A stretch of 64,000 nt of DNA from Breviolum minutum Mf 1.05b.01 (Eukaryota > Sar > Dinophyceae > Suessiales > Symbiodiniaceae), in contig DF239394.1 in the NCBI GenBank assembly GCA_000507305.1, forward strand, positions 1 through 64,000, in the 5' to 3' direction. Position 1 is the first letter of the stretch; every line of letters starts with the position of its first letter. The translations under genes were made by a program, and so were the position numbers. The notes beneath the pieces are model-generated. The model made no database searches. It saw only the letters and a program-made list of their open reading frames with translations, and was not told where the DNA came from. Positions 22,569 to 34,100 of this stretch are shown in pieces.

Positions 22569-22785
22569 TACAATGCGCAAAGCAACAGGCATCACCCTCC
22601 AACCTCACCAAATACTGCGCCTGCCACGCAAAATGAATCTCATGATTGATCCACATCACATATGAAACGTCATTTACAATGCGCGGAGCAACAGTCAACA
22701 CCCTCCAACCTCACCAAATACTGCGCCTGCCACGCAAAATGACCACCCAACATCTGACAGAAATTTGCTGAAAACAGGTGAAACG
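22569..22785. repeat. Imperfect tandem duplication of about 107 bp
   Basis: ACAATGCGCAAAGCAACAGG and ACAATGCGCGGAGCAACAGT each lead into CACCCTCCAACCTCACCAAA and TGCGCCTGCCACGCAAAATG. Confidence 0.75.
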
Positions 22786-22885
22786 TCATTTCCAATGCGC
22801 GACCGATCCGAGAATGATCCGACCACGATCCGAGACCGTTCCGACCCAGAAAACGCAAGTTTCCCGCTCCGGCTATCATTCCAAA

Positions 22886-23047
22886 TTTCACCACATGCTG
22901 CGCCTGCCACGAAAAGTGACACGTGAACTTCACCAAATGCTGCGCCTGCCACGAAAAGTGACAGATGAACTCCACCAAATGCTGCGCCTGCCACGAAAAG
23001 TGACACATGAACTTCACCAAATGCTGCGCCTGCCACGAAAAGTGACA
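22886..23047. repeat. 42-bp tandem repeat, about four units
   Basis: Units of TTCACCAAATGCTGCGCCTG CCACGAAAAGTGACAC(A/G)TGAAC. The period of 42 keeps one frame open as a 14-residue repeat (HQMLRLPRKVT). It lies inside the large dispersed repeat, so it is probably not a host gene. Confidence 0.9.
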
Positions 23048-23061
23048 CGAAGTGACACATG

Positions 23062-23105
23062 ACTACTACTACCTACTACTACTACTACTGCTACTACTGC
23101 TGCTG

Positions 23106-23138
<33 letters not shown>

Positions 23139-23600
23139 GTACTAGGACTACTACTAGGACTACTACTACTAGGGACTACTACTACTAGGACTACTACTAC
23201 TACTACTACTACTACTAGGACTACNNNNNNNNNNNNNNNNNNNNNNNNNNNNNGACTACTAACTACTTCTACTACTAGACTACTACTACTATTACTAGGA
23301 CTACTACTACTAGGACTACTACTACTAGGACTACTACTACTACTAGGACTACTACTACTACTAGGACTACTTCTACTACTAGGACTACTACTACTATTAC
23401 TAGGACTACTACTACTAGGACTACTACTACTACTACTACTACTAGGACTACTACACGACAACTACTACTACGACTACTACTGCTACGACTACTACTGCTA
23501 CGACTACTACTACTAGGACTACTACTACTAGGACTACTACTACTAGGACTACTACTGCTACGACTACTACTGCTACGATTACTACTGCTAGGACTACTAT
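23062..23600. repeat. CTA-rich microsatellite block with gap
   Basis: Hundreds of bases of TACTAC, CTAGGACTACTAC and CTGCTACGAC, including undetermined bases 23225-23253. Open frames are poly-Leu, poly-Val or poly-Ser artefacts. Confidence 0.95.
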
Positions 23601-23659
23601 TCCTGTCAGGCTACCCAAAAGTTCGTATATCGGAAGTTTGCCACTAAACTTCCTTTGAT

Positions 23660-23810
23660 TAAATGTACCTAGAATGATTATGAGTCGTGAGTGATTCCGC
23701 CCCAAACAACCACCTGTTTCAAATCTACTTGAACCTGAAGGGCCTGTGGCATTGAAAATCATCCTCAAAGGATTCAGGAATTCATGGGGCAACTTTCGGT
23801 CTGTTGACAT
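23660..23810 (-). CDS. Candidate exon next to the large repeat
   Basis: A minus frame reads RKLPHEFLNPLRMIFNATG, then SGSSRFETGGCLGRNHSRL and IIIL, ending near CTAG|GTACATTT just outside the large repeat. Function unknown. Confidence 0.45.
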
Positions 23811-23830
23811 GAAAAATATACACCGAACAT

Positions 23831-23952
23831 TGGATGTCCCGTTGGAAGTTAGTATCAATGGTTAGTAAATGGGTTTTATAACCTATAAACGGGGTATATG
23901 GGGGTTATGACCCGCTTACCAGCCATTTGCTAATTCCTGGGACATCCAAGTA
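23831..23952. mobile_element. Family J palindromic element
   Basis: TGGATGTCCCGTTGGAAGTT at the left and CCTGGGACATCCAAG at the right, with ATGGTTAGTAAATGGG mirrored by TTACCAGCCATTTGC. Confidence 0.7.
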
Positions 23953-24192
23953 ACATTGGAAATACACCATAAACATCCATGCAACCTGGACTTCTTTCAC
24001 CCACTACCCAACAGCTTCGGAAAATCCCCGCAACATACCAAAAACTCACCCTTTTTCCTTGTGGATACAGTTTGACGTGCAAACTGCAAAATTAGGGCCC
24101 TTGGGAGGTTGGAGATTTTAGCATCGAGCTGGGATGAACATGTTCTTTTCATTTTGGTGCCAATTGCCAATCTCAGTTTGGGAAAAAAACGT

Positions 24193-24301
24193 AAAGATTA
24201 ACGGTTGGAACATAATTCACTGGAGGTTTGGTTGAAATATGATTTTCCATTCTTTTGTATGGGTGATCTGTAGGTTCAAAATGTTAATCTTCCAGGGTGT
24301 A
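24193..24301. mobile_element. Family E-like element, partly degenerate
   Basis: A right arm GTTCAAAATGTTAATCTTCC and AGGGTGTAA are clear; the left arm is eroded. Confidence 0.5.
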
Positions 24302-24337
24302 AAAAATGCCTGGCAATACCACAACTGCCTCAACGCC

Positions 24338-24448
24338 GACCCTTCAGGCAGGAAGGGCAAAGTACCTGGACCATGTTGGGATATCTATATACCTTGCTGA
24401 CACACTTGCAATTAGAACAAGATATTGATTCACGAGCTTTCAACACAT
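24338..24448 (-). CDS. Candidate exon with paired cysteines
   Basis: A minus frame reads KARESISCSNCKCVSKVYR, then PNMVQVLCPSCLKGRR and a stop. The CxxC...CxxC spacing resembles a zinc ribbon, but an internal AAG|GTATATAG donor could end the exon after VSK. Low confidence. Confidence 0.3.
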
Positions 24449-24884
24449 TACCCTCCTGGGAACTAACATAGTCCAAAAACCTGGTAGCACTTTTGAAGAT
24501 GTTTTTTTTCCCCAGGTGGGAAATATGTATATACCGTATATATAAATACAGAAAGAGAGACATGTATAATATATATATATATACACTGACATATTGAACC
24601 ACTCACACACACATGTCACACATAAGTAGTGGATCGTCCTATAGCAGGAGGTGAAACTACACCCCCCATCCAAAAAAAAAGAAACATCTTCTTGGAGAAT
24701 GCACGTCTTACACGGATTTTTGTTCTTAGGTTGAAAAAGCTGCACACGGGCACACTGCCGGAAGCATCTGGAACAAAGCGCTGACCTCAAAGTTGTTAAG
24801 TTTCAATGGCTGGATCAGACTTACTTAAGGGGAATTCAGCTAAACTGCTGTTTTGCTTAAGAAAAGTCAGTTACACCCCTGAAG

Positions 24885-24984
24885 TTTAGGATAGATACCA
24901 AACAGGATGGATTGGAAAACAAGAAAACAAATCTCCTTTCAAATTTGTTGGCTTTGGACATCTATGTTAAATTTCAGGGGGTAA
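24885..24984. mobile_element. Family E-type element supplying a donor
   Basis: TTACACCCCTGAAGTTTAGG at the left and TTAAATTTCAGGGGGTAAC at the right. On the minus strand its first bases, GTTACCCCC, form the donor of the exon at 24983-25090. Confidence 0.7.
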
Positions 24985-25090
24985 CTTTGTTGATGCTTTT
25001 GTGCTTCTGTAAATTCTAAGCACCATTTTTTTCCTTTGAAATTGTAGTTTTCCGAACCAGCAGTTTTTGAAGAAATAATGATTACTCTCC
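24983..25090 (-). CDS. Exon squeezed between two palindromic elements
   Basis: The minus frame GRVIIISSKTAGSENYNFKG, then WCLEFTEAQKHQQ, starts after TTTTAG inside the terminal repeat of the family D element and ends at A|GTTACCCCC, the terminus of the next element. Both splice sites would come from the elements. Bounds are good to a few bases. Function unknown. Confidence 0.5.
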
Positions 25091-25291
25091 CTAAAACTAA
25101 CACAGCACCAGAAAACATAGGCCATCTCAAAAGGAAACTAGTATTCCAACCGTCCCTAGGTGGTGGCTTCAACCCATTTGAAAAATATTAGTCAAATTGG
25201 AAATCTTCCCCAAATAGGGGTGAAAATAAAAAATATCTGAAAACACCACCTAGGTCCCTTTTCAGGTGCTATGTTAGTTTCCTAGAGGATA
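25081..25291. mobile_element. Family D element with a family A element inserted at its centre
   Basis: Outer arms are ACTCTCCCTAAAACTAACAC and TATGTTAGTTTCCTAGAGG. The inner element, about 25153-25255, has CTAGGTGGTGGCTTCAACC and AAAACACCACCTAGG. Family A inserted into D here, the reverse of the order at 1419-1643. Confidence 0.8.
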
Positions 25292-26631
25292 AATGTTCCA
25301 AAGACTTGGAACAGCGCACAGACTCTGACCCGCTATTAAAACGCCATGCCGGCCATGTTGGGCAGTTGCGTTAAGAACCGAAGCATCCAATCACGAATCT
25401 CCCGAACAAGAAAGGTCGTCTTTTTAGAGGGGTTCACGGTTTACAAATTATAATACCATACAACAAATTATAATACCATACAAGCAGCCAGTTTCACATC
25501 ACGCTTCTATGGAATAATTCTTATACAAACCTTTTAGTAACTACTCATCTTCAACACCTGCCATGCTGGGATGATCCGGTGTAAATTCGTATGCCATCCT
25601 TGAGCACAAGCTGCTCATGTAGTGACTTTAAGGCCCCCGCCACAAATTACACATGCTTCCGCCTGCCATGTGGCATTGCGATTCTGGACAAATTCACAAT
25701 TGTTGAAGAGCAACAATTGTAAGAGTGTAAAAAAAGGCCGACCGTAAACACAAACAAATCCAAATCACGGTTGATTTTGCTTACATCAAACATATACATC
25801 AATATAATGATTATGTATACTATAAACATTATTATCAATCATATATATCATCGGTCACCCACGGATATGATGCATGGAACTTCCACTTTTCTTTGGGAAA
25901 AGGGCTTTAAAGTGATTTTACCATACCAACACCATGCTCAAGTGGGTCCACCTTAAACAACCTTCCCACAACCGGACACCAAACGACCATAGTGCCATAG
26001 TTCCAACGCCCACAGACCCCAATCTACCATGATTTCTGCTGGCTATCTGATGATCTCCGATGATGTTTAATTAAGTTTCAAAGAAATATCAACTTCAACG
26101 AGGCACATCGAATGCTTGCACAAAAAAAAACAAAAAAAATCTCATGAACCAACCTTTCATAACGTATCTCACTTGATTTGGTGGACTCTAAGGACAGGTG
26201 TCATTCATGAATTCTGAATCTGCTTCACATCCACCCGCTGCAGAGCCTTGGTTGCCTGCCGTGGGGCACCCCTTCCACCCATAGGACTATGGCCTGTCAC
26301 GAAGAACGCCATGTCGAGATGGAATGTAGATCATTAACCTTATGACATCATATATATATATACACAGAAGTGTACATTTATCATGTTTATATATAAATAT
26401 ATCATATATATATATACCCAGTATATAAAAGTATATATATATACATTACGTAATTCAATTCCCGGAGTGTAGGGTTTCAAGCATTCCAAGCGGTGCAAAA
26501 GTTGCTTTCATCAACAGTACTTTGTTCATCTTAGGTCTGTTTTGTTGAAGAAAATACCCCAATCAAAACACAGCACAGGAATGGAGAAACATCCTCGTCT
26601 CAACACTTCGCACATTCAACTCCAGACTTAC

Positions 26632-26750
26632 AGCTCCGTGAAACTAACAGCAAAAGCCCCTGAAAATAGGCCTAAACGCCCCAAAAGGAAACTAGTTAGT
26701 ATTCCAACCATTCATTTCCAGGTGCCTTTGCTGTGAATTTCAGGGGTTTG
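26632..26750. mobile_element. Family D palindromic element
   Basis: GCTCCGTGAAACTAACAGC at the left and TGCTGTGAATTTCAGGGG at the right, with mirrored AAAGCCCCTGAAAATAGGCC and CCAGGTGCCTTTG. Confidence 0.75.
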
Positions 26751-26826
26751 GTATCTGGATGTGGCTGCAAATGTTTGGACAAAATGGCTACATTTCGCCA
26801 AAACCGCCATCGAACCAACGACAATT

Positions 26827-26955
26827 AACCCTCCCCGCCTGATGCGCTATCATCCTCAGATTTTAGGCTACCAATGGGATCCCGGTATCGTGGCACAAGG
26901 ATCCAAGGATCCTTTGGTAACAAATCAAATTGGATTTTTGGTGATTCTGCTTGTA
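26827..26955 (-). CDS. Candidate exon
   Basis: The minus frame reads AIQAESPKIQFDLLPKDPWI, then LVPRYRDPIGSLKSEDDSAS and GGE, ending at GAGG|GTTAATTG. Codon composition is convincing. The plus-strand frames over the same DNA are less so. Function unknown. Confidence 0.5.
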
Positions 26956-27064
26956 TGGCTTATTTATTTAAAAAAGCAAATTTGGATGTTTGGAAAGCGT
27001 GTGCCATCTTGCCGGAATTAAAAAAAAGGTGTGGGAGGGCCCCATTTGCCATCAGCGGTTCAAG

Positions 27065-27164
27065 TCATTGTTTTTCAACACACTTTCAAAGGTTTCATGG
27101 TGCATGCCTGAACTGCATGTGAATTGGCACAATTCATTGGACCAATGCTGTCTTACTTCTACTC
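27065..27164 (-). CDS. Candidate exon
   Basis: The minus frame after AAGACAG reads HWSNELCQFTCSSGMHHETF, then ESVLKNNDLNR. No firm donor. Function unknown. Confidence 0.35.
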
Positions 27165-27481
27165 ATCCCCTGTCTCAATATGTTTCCATCACAAATAGCG
27201 GATCATTGGATCATGAAAAAGATGCTGAAGTGCTCTATGTAACCAAGAATTGCTAGCTGTTAAAGCCTAGATCAACCAACATGACTTGAACGAATCTTGT
27301 CATCAAGTCTTCATCTTTGGCAGCCTGCTTTAAAAAAAGGTGTGAATCAAATCCAAAAAAAACATGGGGAACTTCATGGCGAACGTCAGGGGAATAGAAA
27401 TGGAATAAAACATGCAAAATGGAACAGAATCAAACACGAATGGAAGAAACATGTCCATCTAACAGAATCTAACATCTCCCT

Positions 27482-27575
27482 TACCATCCATGTATGATAT
27501 ATGTATACCTACATTTACCATAACAGCCAAATGTAGGTATACAAATATGGTAAATATACCATACATGGATGCTAT
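27482..27575. mobile_element. Family B palindromic element
   Basis: CATCCATGTATGATATATG at the left and ATACCATACATGGATGC at the right, with mirrored TACCTACATTTACC arms. Confidence 0.75.
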
Positions 27576-27810
27576 GGGTCTGGAAATGACAAAGATCTTC
27601 ACATTTCACCATCCTGGGCTCAGTTCCCGGACTGAACTAGGAGAAGCAGGATCGATCTGATTCATGCCTAGATTGCAGCCAGTTAAATGGTGGAAAGTGG
27701 TACAAGGGGCGACTGACAAAAATCGAAATCCAGCTGGTCTCCATTTTCATCATTTTCCCATGTAATTAGTTCCACGATTCTACTAGTAGGAGCTAAGAGC
27801 TAAGTTTTCT

Positions 27811-27909
27811 GGTTGGTGGATTCAACCCCTCTGAAAAATATTAGTCAAATTGGGAATCTTCCCCAAATAGGGGTGAACATTAAAAGCATGTTTGAAACCA
27901 CCACCTAGT
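27811..27909. mobile_element. Family A palindromic element
   Basis: CTGGTTGGTGGATTCAACCC at the left and TTTGAAACCACCACCTAG at the right. Confidence 0.8.
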
Positions 27910-28077
27910 TTTTTTTCTTCAACAAATTGATTCAATCCAAACCATTGAGTTTTCCCACCCTTGGCTCCGAAGCTTTCACCCAGCAAACGTGACGCATCGT
28001 TTTTTCTGAAACGCTTCGTTTGGGTCGCCGAAAGCTTTGGCTTCGGGAAAGCCCGATCGATCGACGGATCGATGCCT

Positions 28078-28191
28078 TCAGTTTAACCGAGACAGAGGTT
28101 CCCGAGTCCGTACAGATTCTACGATACCATCCAGGTATCTCTTCACCGTGGCCAGTTGCTGTTTTAGAACCAAGCAATCAGCTTCAATGTC
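28078..28191 (-). CDS. Channel gene: C-terminal coiled-coil exon
   Basis: After CGACTCAG the frame reads DIEADCLVLKQQLATVKRYL, then DGIVESVRTREPLSRLN and stop TGA. Heptad-like spacing suggests an oligomerisation coil. The opposite strand is also open here, but minus codons have the more typical G-rich first positions. Confidence 0.5.
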   Translation of the reverse strand, partial: DIEADCLVLKQQLATVKRYLDGIVESVRTREPLSRLN

Positions 28192-31100
28192 CTGAGTCGC
28201 GTAGTGAGATATGTTTCACATCTCATCTGGAAGAGATTGTCAAGGATTTGTTGCATCTGAGTAAATTCGGATTACAGTATTTCATTCCTTGAAATCTAAA
28301 CCATTACGTCATTTCGGGCAGGTTTACTCTGAACCACCATTTGGATTGACGCCAACTGAAGACACAAAGACACAAAACGAAGTCAACGTAATGGACCTAA
28401 ATCTATCGAGTTCATCATCATATAATTACGTTCCAGCATTCAGCACGCATGATTGGGGTGTACATGAGATTAGAACTACCTCAAATCCAGGGGGTTTCGA
28501 TTTACTGAAGCAGGTCAAGGATTTTCAAAAACAATTGCCCGACGTTGCCCCAGGTTGAACTTGAAAGGGCATCATTCATTCCGTGTCCTCAAGAAACCCT
28601 TTGGGGTTCAGCTGAATGATATACCATGCTGATCAAACATTTCCCAAAGAGTCACCCAACAAAAAAGGGGCGGATTCCGGGTCACAACAAGAATTGACAA
28701 TTACCCATAGGATCCATGTCCATGAATGGTATATTTACCTACATGAATGGCTGTTTTTTTGGTTTTCATATTAGGTAAATATACCAGTCCCATGGATCCT
28801 ATGGTCATTGTAACTCTTCCAACAAACGTACTTAAAAAAAAACAACTCTTCAGGCGAAGAGTTGGATTTTCAAAAACGAGTCCCCCAAATTCCTTCCCTG
28901 AAACTTAACAGCGAGTTTACACCTGAAGGTTTGGATGGGAATGGAAGACCGTCTCCTCTTGGGAAACGAGGCAAAACTCGTGAGTTTTATGGAGTCGGTT
29001 AGTAATCCACCTTTCTTTTTCCCAAGTTTCCAAACAGACTTTCTCCAGGTTCTCCGGCACCAAGTCCAGATTCGCTGTACCCATCTTCTCATCCAGCCAC
29101 TCCAAACTTGCCACGACGTTGTCAACGGAAGTTTCCGGCTGAGAATCTGCGGCAGCTTCATGGATTCCCCCATTGAAACTCTCGGGTGAATCGGGGATGA
29201 TCTTGACCTCTATCCCATAGGATCCATGTCCTTCTGAATGGTATATTTACCTACATGAATGTTGATTTTTTATGGGTTTTCATGCAGGTAAATATACCAG
29301 TGCCATGGATCCTATGGGTATCTAGATGTATGGTGATATGTATATACATATATGATATATACCAGCACCTTCCAAGGGGTGCCAATTCAACCCTAAGGGA
29401 TGCTGAATTGACACGCTGTAGCAACCATTTGCCACCCTTTGGAAAGGTCTATGTCTATATCTATACATGTGTAATTGCTGTACTTTTTTAAAGGAACTCT
29501 CAATCAAAGGATTTGGAGAATATTTCGAAGATTTTCGAAGGATTGTACACCCCCGAAAACTAACATCTCCCCTAAAAAGGGACTATTTCAATAGGAAATA
29601 CATCTTCCAACCATTGATTTTTAGGGGACATGTTAGTTTTCCAGGGAGTATATTGCAAGTTTTTGCAAACACAGTCTTGCTGATTTGTTCTCCGATTCTG
29701 GAATTCGAAATGGCTCACCATGAAGTAACCCTCATCCCCATCGCTTGCATCTTAACCACCCATTAACTTGATGGGTATAGAGCATCAGATTCATCGTAGT
29801 TGTCGAATAAATTCATCCGTATGGTCACATATCATCCAATCAACTCTGAAACATTTAAAACATTATATAGTATACAAATCGATGAAAAACTAGTAACAGT
29901 AATTTGAATCCATTACAACAACAACCTATCACAATTTTAATCATATCCTTGTCAAAACATCCAAAAGCAATACCCAATTGATATATTTGATTATATTTCT
30001 ATCCTTTCGTTCATTGACCATGAAATCTTCCCCCCATACACTTCAACAACTTTCGATTCAATTCAACTCGCTCTGCCGCCGACCTTCATGGTCATGCGAC
30101 ACCATTTTTTCCAACAGCACTGCAACCACAACGTTCATCAAGGCCTACAGTGGATCCAGGATCCGTTGGTGGCACCTGGTCCCTAGGACTACCACGGGAC
30201 TACCAGGTATGTTGAAAAAAACGGACCGTGGAAATTCGTGCAAAAAGAGACTTCATCTTACCTGGAAAAACGTAGTGTACCTTTTTTTTGGGCAACAGTG
30301 GCTGGTTTTAGGGGTAAAGTTGATGGAAATTAACAGCAACTTGTTTTCCAGGTAGTGAATATTGTACTGATTTCATACCATGCATGGAGATGCCATTGAT
30401 ACTCAAAAAGCTGAAAACAATACAATTACAATCAACATATTTGAGAACTAAGTTTACACCCCCCCAAAACTGACATGACAACGTAAAAATAATCATTTGA
30501 AAATGTATCTTCTACTAAACATTTTCATTTTCCATGACCATGTTCGTTTACTGGCGGGCATCTTTTCAAATAAACAACGAACAAAAACGACCCATCATGG
30601 TCCGTGTTTCAATGCACAGCTATTTCGTTGCGCGGGGGTACTCTATTGAACATATATAATTTTACACAAAGTTGCGTCATATTCCCAAATAACTCTATTT
30701 GGAACAGCAACATATGAAAGACATGAATTTTACAAATGTGCAATCGAACAATTGATTAATTCACAATAATTCCAAAGAGAACGGGTTTGACTTGTTAATA
30801 GCTTCAAATAATTGGCTGGTAACTTCAAGATCAGTGAACAGTGAATGGTATTCAGGACTTTGAAACCGCAGAATCTGCAACCATTGAATTCTTGAACGAT
30901 GTAGGTGTAAGAGAAGAAACAAGGTAGGTAGGTGGTGATTGATAACAATGGAGGGTGATGGGGTAACCTTGTAATTCGTAGGCATGGACCACTTATGCCC
31001 CAGCACCGGAGGAAGCCGCGCGGCAACTTGAAGCCGAAAAAAGTTCCCATATGTCTCTTCCAAGGGACAACTCCCACGCAGAGCATGTAGCTGACGAAGA

Positions 31101-34100
31101 AGAAGGCAACACCAAACTGCTGTGACATGTCATTACCTCGATATCCAGGTAAAAATTGTGTTGACAACGTCTCATTTCAACTCATGAACTCATGTTTGCC
31201 CCCATTTTGCTCTAAAAAAATGCTTTCAGAAATCGCCTTTTTTTCTAAAACATTCTGCAACTTTCCGTGTTGGAACGAACTAATATGCATATGTGTATAT
31301 TCATGAACATATATGGAATCTAGAAAAAGTTGTTATCATATAATATATATGAGCAGAATCCTTATCTTTTCGATGTTTTTCGGACCTTCACGGACCCTGA
31401 TAGTCGTTCGTGGATCTCGTTTTTGATCATAAAACAAACTTGTTTTGCATGGTTTTGGGACGTCACGTAGGGGTTTCCTAAAATGGTGGTACCCCCAAAT
31501 CATCCATTTTAATAGGGTTTTCCATTATAAACCACCCATGTGCATCAACCATAATAAACAGGGTCCAAAAGTTCAGGTGGAGGACCATCTTTCCTTTCTT
31601 CTTCGCATCGAAAACCTCTCTGTTACTTCACTCTTTCTCACCCAAAAAAATCAAGAAAAACGCTTGACTTGAACCCACTCTGAAGTGTTTTTAAAACCTT
31701 TCGACATTTTGTTGCCCCAAATTCTCAACTAAGCCCTACAACCCGGAAATTGAAAAGCTCGCCCCTGAAAACAGGCCTTTTGCTTGCCCCAAAAGGAAGC
31801 CGGATCGTCTTCCATTCCCATCATTTTTCAGGGGCAAACTCGCTGTTAAATTTCGGGGGTGTAGTAGTTTCATTCCTGGTTATTGAGGAGGCCATTACCC
31901 TGGCATCTTACGAATCCATCGTATACCCACCCGCCACGGTGCTGTTGAACAAAGGTCGTGCAATGCCTTCAGCCCAAGACCTCCAGGGGGTGGTGGATGT
32001 GGGTTTTCTAGCCGCCGAGATTTACAGTAATATTCTTAAAATGAGGGCAAAGGACCTAAACCTTCGCATATTTTGTGAGATATGTTGAAGATAAAAATTG
32101 CAAAAAAAAAGTCTTATGCCCTGAAATCTCTCAAATTAAACATTTCTAGCAGTTTATTTTCTGGGAAGATTAGTTGATGGATATCTAAGCAGTGAACTTA
32201 GCTCTGGCTAGTTGGAGCTCGAACAGTTGCCAGAACATGACATCAGGTAGTTGATTGAAAAACAGCAACAGGGGGCATTTTCTGATTCCTTGAACATGTT
32301 TTTGAATTACACCCCTAACATGGAACATAATCATGGAGGTTTGGTTCAAATCATTTTCCTGTCTAAATTCGTGATTTGTAGGTTCCACGTTAATCTTCCA
32401 GGGTGTAACATTATTGCCACTTTGTTTGGTTATAAATTCACGACTCATACACAGTGGCCAAAAAATAACATTGCTTGCGACTGCATTTTGTCCTTTTTTT
32501 TTTGCGATGAGAATCAAGTATCAATGGTCCGATTCTTGGAAGATTTCTTTCTAACCACTTTTCGTAGATAGTTACCCCAATGAAACCTAACATAGATACC
32601 CAAATATTGTACTATTTGAAGACATACATTTGGAAAAAAACACATCATCTTTGCTATCTATGTTGAAACATTCGGGGGTGTTCAGATAGCCTATCCAAGA
32701 GTTTCAACAAAAACTCCTCCTGTTTGGTCGGATGGTTGAACGCTGGCAGGGGTGCCCAAGGCTAGACACTTTGGATTTGCATTGAAGACACCATTTTGAA
32801 ACACAAAAAAACATGCAAAAAATGGCAGGTTCCCAAAATTCCTGGATCTTTTTTTTTTAAATGTTCTCAGTTTGATGAACCTATGAATCTCATTAGATCT
32901 CATTGGTTCATGAACCCAATAGACAACGACTCCCGATTGATTTCATGAGTTTGGAAGTCGTTGATATATCATCTCAAAATATCAAAAAATAGTTCCGTCC
33001 AGAAGACATGCAACGAAGACAAACAACAAACAAAACCAGGATCAAAGTAGATTGCAATATAGCTACGTCCAAGTGAGCCGTGAAAAAACCCTCCTACTTT
33101 CCGTTATACTGGCTGGTTAATAGGGATCCTTAAAATAGTTTATTATAATCCTCATATAACTGGTAGTATAATCCCCTATATAACCCAACCAATTAGTTTT
33201 TTTTTCGTGGCACAAGTGGAGGCTGGTAATGGGCTGTACTAAACTAATAAGATGTCATCCATACTTTCATTTGGAAAAATTGAGATACCCTCGACTCTAG
33301 AAAACTCATATATTATATCACCTATGAAAAAGATACTCATCTTCCCAACTACCTTCTAAACATGGTAACATGGCTATAAGTCGTGAACCAACTTGAAACT
33401 ATAGCGATAGCAGCGGGTTTGGGGCGGCAGGTTTTTTTTAATTTCGGTCCATCCATTTGCATAGGATCCATGTATGGTATATTTACCTACATTTGGTTGA
33501 TTTTTGTGGGAAATGCAGGTAAATATACCATACATGGATCCTCAGGGATTTCTTTCAGGTCCAGGCGGCTCTTGAGTAAAGACTTGGAACATGGTATACA
33601 ACGCCAGGCCAAAATTGCCCCAGTAGTCATAGCCATATTCCAAGCCTCTCGCTGTCACCTCAAAGGAATCTGATGGAATCTGGGGAATCCGACCAACAAA
33701 CAAAAACACACACCTGAAGCTTAAAACAAAGGGAATGTGAGACATCCGGAAACACCCAGCCATAAAACTTCAAAATGATTTCGGGCAGTCATGAAAATTT
33801 CGGGCTTTTTTGTCAAATTTGTGAACGATTTGCCCTATCACAACATAGCTTCCTCGATGTTGGTATCCATCCGAGCCTGTTCCCGTAACCCCATCTGAAT
33901 CCATCTGATATTGTTGATGGCAACCAGAAATCCGGGATCAACTCACCATTGAAGGTTGGTAGTTTATCATTGTTATTTCCAGGGATTTCAAAAAAGGTGG
34001 TGAGCCGGATTTCTGAACCATCACAACGAAAAAGAAAACAAAGCAACCACGAGTTTCACCATTTTTTCTATCCCCTGGCGGCCCTGTGGTCACCAAGTTC

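Larger units (their letters stand above)
22045..23664. repeat. Large dispersed repeat, copy 1
   Basis: Left end CCAGTAGTGCCCGGACAAG, followed by TTTGCCTATAGAATG, GCAAGGCGACCGACCA and a TGTGATG-rich stretch. Then come TACTACTCCAG microsatellite, a CTA-rich block with a 29-base gap, and the right end AAAAGTTCGTATATCGGAAG TTTGCCACTAAACTTCC. The same ends occur at 45887-47092. No transposase-like frame is visible. Confidence 0.8.

Noticed and set aside
22886..23047. CRISPR-like spaced repeat
   Set aside because: Units are contiguous 42-bp tandem repeats without unique spacers, in a eukaryotic context.
23052..23858. Long poly-Leu, poly-Ser and poly-Val frames
   Set aside because: They read through CTA microsatellite and a gap; only the flanking RKLPHEFLNPL part looks coding.
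26761..27256. Plus-strand frames such as LVTNQIGFLVILLVWLIYL
   Set aside because: The opposite strand gives better coding frames (DLLPKDPWILVPRYRDPIG), and the plus frames need several breaks.
28600..28680. LWEMFDQHGISFS as an EF-hand of the channel tail
   Set aside because: There is no acceptor in front of it and the calcium-loop residues are missing.
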